This document shows, one piece after another, positions 41,448-47,556 of a stretch of 47,556 nt of DNA. This stretch comes from Dehalococcoidia bacterium (GTDB lineage: Bacteria > Chloroflexota > Dehalococcoidia > Lucifugimonadales > UBA1123): assembly GCA_021295915.1 (NCBI GenBank), contig JAGWBK010000007.1, forward strand, positions 40,298 through 87,853. Direction: 5' to 3'. The notes under the pieces are model-generated. The model ran no database searches, was not told the DNA's origin, and was given only the letters and a program-made list of their open reading frames with translations. How positions within the stretch are numbered: the stretch's first letter is position 1; each line of letters opens with the position of its first letter. Both the position numbers and the translations under genes were made by a program.

Positions 41448-41648
41448 GTGCCGAAGGTCAGGGATGCGATACGGCTTGTAGAGAGGGACGGATGGCTGCA
41501 TGTACGAACCCGGGGAAGTCATCGACAGTTCCGGCACCCTGATAAGCCAGGGAAGGTAACTATACCGGGACATCTCAGCAAGGACCTGTCGCCGTCAATG
41601 TGGAACAGTATCTTGAGACAAGCGGGACTCAAGGGGGAAAGGCAATGA
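41448..41648 (+). CDS. hicA: HicA-type mRNA interferase toxin
   Basis: 66 residues from GTG with GGAG upstream. Small double-stranded-RNA-binding fold with the HicA pattern 'LVERDGWLHVRTRGSHRQF' and the catalytic His (H25), then 'HPDKPGKVTIPGHLSKDLSPS' (H, P, S residues typical of HicA) and 'SILRQAGL'. It cleaves mRNA when free of antitoxin. Overlaps hicB by 4 bases (ATGA). Confidence 0.9.
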   Translation: MPKVRDAIRLVERDGWLHVRTRGSHRQFRHPDKPGKVTIPGHLSKDLSPSMWNSILRQAGLKGERQ

Positions 41649-41965
41649 ATCTGAATTATTCCGTAGTCTTTGAGCGGATGCCCGACAACTACGGAGCCTA
41701 CGTGCCGGATTTGCCGGGCTGCATTAGTGCGGGTGATACTTGGAAGGAAGTCCAGGAGATGATTCGGGAAGCTATCGCCTTTCACGTAGAGGGCCTGGTG
41801 GAAGACGGGGAGCCGCTGCCGACGCCGAAACTGTCGATCAGCGATGCGATGGCTTATCACATCGCAAACCTTTCCGAGATCGAAGAGTCCTCTCTTGAAC
41901 TGGAAACCACGTTCGGCATGGTTGAAGTCGAAGTCGGGTTACCAGTGCCAGCCGAGGTGAGTTGA
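41645..41965 (+). CDS. hicB: HicB-type antitoxin
   Basis: 106 residues from ATG 41645. The N-terminal partial RNase H-like fold is clear: 'YSVVFERMPDNYGAYVPDLPGCISAGDTWKEVQEMIREAI' (quoted blocks 'AYVPDLPGC' and 'GDTWKEVQEMIREAIAFHVEGL'). The C-terminus ('LEDGEPLPTP' type then 'ISDAMAYHIANLSEI') shows no obvious HTH or ribbon-helix-helix, so autoregulation may be weak. It neutralises HicA by direct binding. Confidence 0.9.
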   Translation: MNLNYSVVFERMPDNYGAYVPDLPGCISAGDTWKEVQEMIREAIAFHVEGLVEDGEPLPTPKLSISDAMAYHIANLSEIEESSLELETTFGMVEVEVGLPVPAEVS

Positions 41966-42190
41966 CCGCGTTCCCAGTACCATGCATCGACTTCTGACTC
42001 AACCAGCATCCATCCGCCGAAAAACATACATTTAAGGCTGATCTCGTGATGGCATTCATGCCGAAATAGCACGTCCGTTAGAATCAGACGTAGGAAGTTG
42101 TACGATGCCAAGTCAGGCTGGGAGCGAAGTATTGAGTAGGTCCGCAGTGCCAGCAGCAGGCACTTTACCCGATGGTGACGAGGCCGGCCC

Positions 42191-44611
42191 TTGATCTGGC
42201 TCAAGTGGTCATGGCGAGACCTGCGTTCCAGATGGGTCCAGGTCGCTGCCATTGCGATAGTGATCGCAGTCGGCACCGGTCTGTTTTCAGGCCTGCGAAG
42301 CATGAACGTGTGGCGCGGCCTGTCCAACGAGGCCAGCTACGCTGTGGCTAACACGTTCGACCTCCGCGTTGAACTCAGTGAAGGCAACCTTGTGGATCGC
42401 GGCACTCTGCTGCGAGTCCTTTCAGATGTCGACACGGGCTCCGTTGCTGTTGCCGAGGAACGACTGATACTGCCGACGCAGGTCTCAATCGAGACAGCTG
42501 CGGAGACGATTCTAGTTCCTGGGCGCATCGTAGGCGTTGACGTAGCTAATGGCGGTCCCCACGTAAACTCCCTGCACCCTCAGGTAGGAAGAAACCTCAC
42601 CGAGGCTGACGCTGAGTCTAACGTCGTAACCCTGGAGCACAACTTCGCCAAGTTCTATGATCTACCACCTCAGGGCTCAGCCCTCCTCGCAGGCGCGGAG
42701 CAGGTCGAATACGTAGGCCAGTCACTCGCTCCTGAATACTTCTTCGTCGTAACCCCTGAAGGAGGAATACTCGCCCAGGCAAACTTTGCGGCAGTCTTCA
42801 CATCGATAGAAACCGCCCAGCAGCTAACCGGCATGGAGCGCAAGGTCAATGACCTCGTCCTGAGGCTTGAGCCCGGAGCGGACGAGGACTTGCTGTACGA
42901 CTCCATGAGTGAGCGCTTCGGGCAGATTGGTGGAACGGTCAGCCGGCGGCTCGACGATCCATCGATCAGGCTTATGATCGAGGACGTAGAAGGCGACCAG
43001 CAGTTCAATACCGTGCTCGCAATTGCGATATTCGGGGGCGCGGTCTTCGCAGCGTTCAACCTGACCAGCCGGATCGTGGACTCCCAGAGGCGAGAAATCG
43101 GTGTGGCAATGGCTCTGGGTGTGCCGACGAGGCTGGTTGCGCTCAGGCCTCTCTTATTCAGCGCACAGGTCGCGCTACTTGGCGTGATATTTGGCATCGC
43201 GATGGGAATCGGAGTTGCCGAAGCCCTCGGGAGCTATCTGTCCGACTTCCTGCCGCTCCCCGCGTGGCGAACGCCGTTCCAGTTTGGTGTGTTCGCGGCT
43301 GCGGGCGCCATTGGCTTCCTGGTCCCGTTCCTTGCAACCGCTATTCCGGTATGGAATGGAGTCAGGGTGGCCCCAATAGAGGCCATCAGGACTGGTCACC
43401 TTGCCGACCGCGCTGGTGGGATGCCCAAGCTGCTCTCAATGGTAAGGATTCCAGGACAGACCTTAAGGCAGATTCCCTTCAGAAACGTGGCCCGAGCACC
43501 TCGCCGGACGCTGCTGACCGCTTTGGCGATAGGCGCCATAGTAGCCGTCATGGTGACCGTGCTTGGAATGCTCGACTCTTTCATAGAGACAATCGACCGC
43601 GTAGGGACCGCTACCGCAGGTACGTCGCCAGACCGCGTAGAGATTGCATTCGATACCGTCTATCCGACGGATTCCCCGTTAGTTGAGAATATCCTTGACT
43701 CGCCGAGTGCCGGTTCGACAGAGACTTTATTTCGTACTGGCGGGTTGCTGTCGCATGGCGAAGAGGCCTTTGAGGTCCTTGTCGAGTTCATAGACTACGA
43801 GAGCGACCTCTGGCTCCCAACAATAGTGGATGGTTCGTTCGATGCCTCCGGTCCTGGTGTCGTGATTGCCGAAAAGGCAGCAGAGGACCTTGGGGTTGGA
43901 CCCGGAGACACGGTCACTCTGAGTCACCCTACTGTGTCCAGCGATGGCGTGTTCAGCCTTGCTCAGTCGGAACTGGAAGTTGTCGGGCTGCATGCGAACC
44001 CGCTGAGGATAGGGACTTTCGTAGACTGTCGACATTGCGGGTCGCTGGGAGTTGCTGACATGACGAACGTCGTCTTGGCAATGCCAGCGCCTGGGGTCGA
44101 GGTGGACACACTCAAACAGGAGATGTTCGGCCGCCCCGGCGTGGCGTCGGTCCAGAAGGCGACGGCATCGAGTGAGGTGTTTCAGGACCAGTTCGAGCAG
44201 TACACTGGCATCTTGGGATTCATATTGGCTTTTGTCGTCCTGTTGGCGCTGCTGATCGCATACAACACCGCAAGTATCAACATGGACGAGAGGCGACGTG
44301 AGCACGCGACCATGCTGGCCTACGGATTGCCAGCCCGTACGATTCTGGGTATGGCGATGACTGAGAGCGCTGTACTTGGCCTCATCGCGACAGCCTTTGG
44401 GATGGTCGGCGGCTATCTGATGCTTCAGTGGGTAGCCAACGTTCTCATGCCAAACGCATTCCCCGACCTTGGACTCCAGATTGTGTTCAACCCCGCCAGC
44501 CTCGTTACGGTTATCGCACTGAGTGTAATCGCTGTAGCTGTCGCCCCCGTATTCACGATATTCAGACTGAGGAAGACTGACATCCCATCGACACTGCGGG
44601 TAATGGAGTAG
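42191..44611 (+). CDS. large FtsX-like ABC transporter permease
   Basis: 806 residues from TTG 42191 with GAGG upstream. Two FtsX units. Helix 1 'VAAIAIVIAVGTGLFSGLRS' is followed by a long extracytoplasmic domain (about 50-275). Three helices with 'AFNLTSRIVDSQRREIGVAMALG' and 'LLGVIFGIAMGIGVAEALG' follow. A second long domain comes next, then 'ILAFVVLLALLIAYNTASINMDERRREHATMLAYGL' and two final helices. It resembles MacB/LolC-type or lipoprotein/peptide exporters. The matching ATPase is not in the window. The intergenic stretch before it (41966-42190) has no ORF on the same strand that I can support. Confidence 0.88.
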   Translation: MIWLKWSWRDLRSRWVQVAAIAIVIAVGTGLFSGLRSMNVWRGLSNEASYAVANTFDLRVELSEGNLVDRGTLLRVLSDVDTGSVAVAEERLILPTQVSIETAAETILVPGRIVGVDVANGGPHVNSLHPQVGRNLTEADAESNVVTLEHNFAKFYDLPPQGSALLAGAEQVEYVGQSLAPEYFFVVTPEGGILAQANFAAVFTSIETAQQLTGMERKVNDLVLRLEPGADEDLLYDSMSERFGQIGGTVSRRLDDPSIRLMIEDVEGDQQFNTVLAIAIFGGAVFAAFNLTSRIVDSQRREIGVAMALGVPTRLVALRPLLFSAQVALLGVIFGIAMGIGVAEALGSYLSDFLPLPAWRTPFQFGVFAAAGAIGFLVPFLATAIPVWNGVRVAPIEAIRTGHLADRAGGMPKLLSMVRIPGQTLRQIPFRNVARAPRRTLLTALAIGAIVAVMVTVLGMLDSFIETIDRVGTATAGTSPDRVEIAFDTVYPTDSPLVENILDSPSAGSTETLFRTGGLLSHGEEAFEVLVEFIDYESDLWLPTIVDGSFDASGPGVVIAEKAAEDLGVGPGDTVTLSHPTVSSDGVFSLAQSELEVVGLHANPLRIGTFVDCRHCGSLGVADMTNVVLAMPAPGVEVDTLKQEMFGRPGVASVQKATASSEVFQDQFEQYTGILGFILAFVVLLALLIAYNTASINMDERRREHATMLAYGLPARTILGMAMTESAVLGLIATAFGMVGGYLMLQWVANVLMPNAFPDLGLQIVFNPASLVTVIALSVIAVAVAPVFTIFRLRKTDIPSTLRVME

Positions 44612-44639
44612 CAGAACTCCAGCCCATGGCGTTATCACA

Positions 44640-45638
44640 TTGATTCAGTTGATATATGGAGATGACCTGGTAGGAGTCGAGGAGGCCCTGGCCGAGAGGA
44701 CGGCTAACTCCGGCTCCGATGATCTGCGCGACATCAACCAGATCACTCTGCGTGCCGACGACCTGACACCAGACTCTGTGATGGCAGCGGCTTTCACTGT
44801 GCCCTTTATGACCGACCGTCGGACCGTCGTCGTCAAGGACCTGCTTACAAGGTTTGAACGAGGCAGGCCCCGTCGGGGCTCATCGCCTGCTGGAGGCAGA
44901 GATCCCCTGGGTGAGTGGTCAAGTCTGCTGGACCAGCTTGGCGCCATGCCGCCTACCACCGATCTTCTCTTTGTGGACGGTGGACTGTCGGGTAACAACC
45001 CCTTGCTAAGGCGGCTGTCTCCGATGTCAGAGGTGCACGAGTTCAGGATGCCATCCGACCGCGACCTGCCTGCTTGGATATCCAGTCGTGCAACCAGGAT
45101 CGGCGTGAACATCGACCGAAACGCATGTGCCGTATTGGCGGATGCCGTTGGGCGCCAGCCGATGCTTATTGACTCAGAACTTCATAAGCTCGCACTATAC
45201 TGCGGGGACAGACCGGCGTCCGCTGAGGATGTCAGGGAAATGGTGGCCTACGTTCGCGAGGCCAACATATTCCAGGCTGTCGACGCCGTTATCGACGGCA
45301 GGTCCGACGTTGCTCTCCGGCTGATTGGCCGAATTATGGACGACGGCAACCCGGCGGTCTATGTCATGACCATGATCGCTAGGCAGATACGTCTCCTGCT
45401 AATGACCAACGACTTGTTGAGCAGGGGAGAGCCGCAGGATCAGTTAGGTCGCCGCATACGTCTCTCGGGATGGGTACTGAACAAGACGCTCCAACAGGCC
45501 CGCCGTACCAGCCAGCAGAACCTGGAATATATGCACGAACGGCTGGTGGAGACCGATCTGCTTCTGAAGACCAAGCCGATCGACGAGCAACTCGCACTGG
45601 AGATGCTCGTCGCCGAGTTGACCACGCACCGCTTCTAG
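44640..45638 (+). CDS. holA: DNA polymerase III delta subunit
   Basis: 332 residues from TTG 44640. The clamp-loader subunit that opens the sliding clamp. 'IYGDDLVGVEEALAE' at the N-terminus (the delta opening 'G-x-x-x-F/L'), 'ITLRADDLTPDSVMAAAFTVPFMTDRRTVVVKDLL', 'LLFVDGGLSGNNPLLRRL', then 'VREANIFQAVDAVIDGRSDVALRLIGRIMDDG' and 'VYVMTMIARQIRLLLMTNDLLSRG' match the delta protein domains. Length fits (about 330-345). No nearby replication partners. Confidence 0.92.
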   Translation: MIQLIYGDDLVGVEEALAERTANSGSDDLRDINQITLRADDLTPDSVMAAAFTVPFMTDRRTVVVKDLLTRFERGRPRRGSSPAGGRDPLGEWSSLLDQLGAMPPTTDLLFVDGGLSGNNPLLRRLSPMSEVHEFRMPSDRDLPAWISSRATRIGVNIDRNACAVLADAVGRQPMLIDSELHKLALYCGDRPASAEDVREMVAYVREANIFQAVDAVIDGRSDVALRLIGRIMDDGNPAVYVMTMIARQIRLLLMTNDLLSRGEPQDQLGRRIRLSGWVLNKTLQQARRTSQQNLEYMHERLVETDLLLKTKPIDEQLALEMLVAELTTHRF

Positions 45639-45650
45639 TGCGAGGCAATG

Positions 45651-45674
45651 CGGAGTCCGAGGACCCGGACTCCG
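45651..45674. terminator. hairpin between convergent holA and korB
   Basis: CGGAGTCC (45651-45658) and GGACTCCG (45667-45674) form a perfect 8-base stem with an 8-base loop. Neither side has a good T-run, so if it ends transcription it does so weakly or in both directions. Confidence 0.4.
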
Positions 45675-45683
45675 ATGTCTTCG

Positions 45684-46553
45684 TTAGATCGTGAAGCTGT
45701 CAAGGAGCTGAGACACAGGCCGCGCTGGGGCCTTCTCCGAGATATTGTCGATCCTCTGGTCGAACGTAGGACGGTCGGTGTCCTTATAGACAACACCGAG
45801 AGGGACGCCTGGGGCCGACGCTATCTGGAAGGCTGCTTCCGGATCAGTCTCGTCATAGTCGTCTGGAATGTCGTACGCGATCCCGGGGATGCCCTTGCGG
45901 CTGTTGCCCCTCAGCAGGTCGTAGGTATTGTTGTATTCGGTGCATGGTGACTGGACGTGGACGATGGAGAATCCTGGATGTTCCATCGCCTCAGACATCA
46001 TGGCGGACATTGGGCGAACCTGGCTCGACATCGTGGAAGCTATGTACGAGACGCCCATGCTCAGATACATCTGGAACGGGTTGAGCTTCTCTTCGGCTTT
46101 GCCGAATGGTGTAGAGCTGGTGACCACGCCAAGCTCAGTCGTTGGCGAGCTCTGGCCCTTGGTAAGGCCGTAGACGCCGTTGTCCATGACGACCGCGGTA
46201 ACGTTGAGGTTGCGGGCCGCCTGTGGCCCTATGTGCTCGAAGCCGATGCCGAGGAAGTCGCCATCTCCAGCTACCACTACCACGTTCAGGTCCGGTCGGG
46301 CCATCTTCACGCCCATCGCGATGGGTAGTGAGCGACCGTGGATCCCGTGGAAGCCGTATGGCTGCTCGTCGCTCTCGAGCATGTGGACCATGTTCCCGGA
46401 GCAGCCGATGCCAGCCACGACCACGTTGTTCTCCATTGGCGCCTCTGTCTCGGACACGCGGCGTTGGAGGGCCCCCTCAAGGGCTCGGCGTACACCGAAG
46501 TCGCCACAGCCTGGGCACCACTTGAAATCGTACTCAGGGTTCTTTGAGGTCAT
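45684..46553 (-). CDS. korB: 2-oxoacid:ferredoxin oxidoreductase, beta subunit
   Basis: 289 residues. With the alpha subunit it decarboxylates a 2-oxoacid (2-oxoglutarate or pyruvate) to an acyl-CoA and reduced ferredoxin. The TPP site is clear: 'FKWCPGCGDFGVRRALE', 'GIGCSGNMVHMLES', 'YGFHGIHGRSLPIAMGVKMA', and 'VVAGDGDFLGIGFEHIGPQAARNLNVTAVVMDNGVYGLTKGQ' (quoted in blocks 'AGDGDFLGIG' and 'VMDNGVYGLTKGQSSPT'). The alpha gene's stop overlaps this ATG by 4 bases. The form without ferredoxin domain fits the KorAB type; which oxoacid is used is undecided. Confidence 0.93.
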   Translation of the reverse strand: MTSKNPEYDFKWCPGCGDFGVRRALEGALQRRVSETEAPMENNVVVAGIGCSGNMVHMLESDEQPYGFHGIHGRSLPIAMGVKMARPDLNVVVVAGDGDFLGIGFEHIGPQAARNLNVTAVVMDNGVYGLTKGQSSPTTELGVVTSSTPFGKAEEKLNPFQMYLSMGVSYIASTMSSQVRPMSAMMSEAMEHPGFSIVHVQSPCTEYNNTYDLLRGNSRKGIPGIAYDIPDDYDETDPEAAFQIASAPGVPLGVVYKDTDRPTFDQRIDNISEKAPARPVSQLLDSFTI

Positions 46554-47556
46554 GCTGGCACACTCTCCTTCTGATGGATGCCTGCCTTTTCAGTTATGGC
46601 CTGCACCAGGTCTTTCGTCTTGAAGGGCAGTCCGGTGATCTGCGTAATGGACTCTGCGTTGATTCCGAGCATCCTCAGATGCGCGGACATCTGGCCCATG
46701 AAGTTGAGTTCAGGGACGATCACCAGGTCCTTGCTTCGCAGTTCCTCCACCATTCCGCTGGGAAGCGGATTCAGGAACATCGTGTAGTACCAACCCAGGT
46801 CCGCGCCCTGTGCTGTGAGTTCACGCCACGCTCCGAGTGCGGGCCCCTTGGAGCCGCCCCACGGCATCACTGCGACGCTTGCCGATGTGTTCTCGCTCTC
46901 GTAGGAGCCGTCCCTCAGCAGGTCGAGCTTGCTGAACCGGCGCGTGGTCATCTGGATGTGGCGCTCCGGCCTGTGGGTGGTGTCACCCATGCCGTCGTGC
47001 TCCGACCCGTTAGCGACGTACGAGCCCGGCCCACCCGGTATGGGCATCGGGGAGATCTCCCAACTCTCATACCTGTGATAGCCGTTAGTGCCCTGGTAGG
47101 TCTTTCTGCCTTCCACATTGACCTTCGACAGGTCAGGCTTGGGAATGTTCTGGTTGCGCTCAGACAGCATGTGCTCGCTCAGGATTCCGCCCAGTTGAGC
47201 GCATGGATCGCGGCGTAGAAGCACTCTTCGACGGTGCCCGGAGCGATGATCGGAAGCTGCACATCGCCGTGGCCCGGGTACATCGCGGTCATCAGGTCGG
47301 ACTGCTCTGTCTTGGTGGGAAGACCCGTGGACGGCCCACCGCGTTGGATGTCGGCGACGACCAGCGGAATCTCAGCCATCCATGCGAGTCCGAGTCCTTC
47401 GCTCATTAGGGAGAAACCTGGCCCGGCTGTCCCTGTCATCGCCTTCTTGCCCGCGAAACCGGCGCCTATGATGCTGGTGATCGACTCGATCTCAGACGTC
47501 GCCTGGTACACGAACTTGCCGGGTCCCGCGAGGTTGCTCTCCAGCCAGACGAGCAG
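46550..47556 (-). pseudogene. korA: 2-oxoacid:ferredoxin oxidoreductase alpha subunit, frameshifted and cut at the window edge
   Basis: Two reading frames together give one KorA sequence. The upstream frame (47556-47179) runs 'GPGKF', then 'GAGFAGKKAMTGTAGPGFSLMSEGLG', 'IPLVVADIQRGGPSTGLPTKTEQSD', and ends after 'CFYAAIHALNWAES' at a stop (47179-47181). The downstream frame picks up in the overlapping bases with 'ILSEHMLSERNQNIPKPDLSKV' and continues to 46550, including 'LIVIVPELNFMGQ' type C-terminal blocks. A stretch of about 6-7 residues normally found between the two parts (the 'xxPVI' strand) is absent, which fits loss of roughly 19-22 bases (3n+1). Either the gene is inactive or the assembly has an error here; korB next door looks intact. 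Confidence 0.72.

Noticed and set aside
41857-42327. 156-codon minus-strand frame across the hicB-permease gap
   Set aside because: More than half is antisense to hicB and to the permease start; no start signal or domain supports it.
43727-44638. 303-codon open frame on the minus strand
   Set aside because: Antisense to the FtsX-like permease; His/Gln/Cys-rich composition and no domain.
1-47556. CRISPR array, tRNA, rRNA or complete insertion sequence
   Set aside because: No regularly spaced repeats, no cloverleaf with acceptor and T-loop, no rRNA-like stretch and no transposase were found on either strand.

Overview
This is a 47.6 kb stretch of gene-dense bacterial chromosome (roughly 57-59 % GC by eye). 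Genes are short-spaced, switch strand often, and frequently overlap by 4 bases (ATGA/GTGA junctions) or begin at TTG or GTG. No tRNA, rRNA, CRISPR array, phage or insertion sequence is visible. The gene mix suggests a heterotroph of the Chloroflexota, most likely a Dehalococcoidia/SAR202-like lineage. It includes a nitronate monooxygenase, a CaiB/BaiF CoA transferase, a crotonase, several SDR enzymes, NHL-repeat proteins, a flavin halogenase, a haloalkane dehalogenase, a 2-oxoacid:ferredoxin oxidoreductase, a sortase, and lipoproteins with long Pro/Ala/Thr linkers. The taxonomic assignment is inference from content, not a measured result.

Layout. Positions 1-1.6 kb hold the start of a peptide/nickel-type substrate-binding lipoprotein and a small four-helix membrane protein. 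Positions 1.6-4.0 kb hold nitronate monooxygenase facing a class III CoA transferase. A minus-strand operon mutS2 > DUF192 lipoprotein > fmt follows (4.0-7.9 kb). Next come a flavin-dependent halogenase-like protein, an NHL protein, a DUF1800 protein and a GH32 enzyme (8-13.8 kb, minus strand). Then come a haloalkane dehalogenase with thpR (plus strand), a one-domain voltage-gated channel with a calcium-channel-like filter, a 70-residue zinc-binding protein with its own terminator, and a sortase (13.9-17.9 kb).

The most unusual locus is at 17.9-19.25 kb. A LysR regulator is divergent from a very small transcription unit. That unit has a near-consensus promoter, a perfect palindrome at the start of the transcript, a 53-codon ORF with a strong ribosome-binding site, a compact three-way-junction RNA fold, and an intrinsic terminator.

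Positions 19.3-24.1 kb carry a MOSC protein, an NHL/amidating-lyase-like protein, a DUF3500 protein, and a large lipoprotein ending in a cyclophilin domain. The cyclophilin has its own internal ribosome-binding site and start. From 24.3 to 30.1 kb there are a PHP phosphoesterase, an orphan OppD-type ATPase, a minus-strand set (SDR-type threonine dehydrogenase, SDR, HAD), a nucleoside hydrolase and QueF. Positions 30.2-32.7 kb form an operon: GNAT, ccmA, ccmB, JAMM peptidase. Two coupled thioredoxin-fold lipoproteins run the other way, which fits an extracytoplasmic thiol-redox and cytochrome c maturation theme. Positions 35.2-39.8 kb hold a 3-hydroxyisobutyrate dehydrogenase-like enzyme, an M16 peptidase, a crotonase lacking both usual glutamates, ychF and a DUF1232 protein. 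The only long gap (39.8-40.2 kb) contains a MITE/REP-like palindromic element. Then come glyA, hicA-hicB, a large FtsX-type permease and holA. The window ends in korB and a korA that is broken by a frameshift.

How the genes work together. Carbon flow through CoA esters and ferredoxin (CoA transferase, crotonase, KorAB) and the amino-acid link threonine > glycine > serine (TDH, GlyA) form the metabolic core. A halogenase-like flavoprotein and a dehalogenase lie within about 6 kb of each other. Cell-surface functions (lipoproteins, sortase, DUF192, permease) recur throughout.
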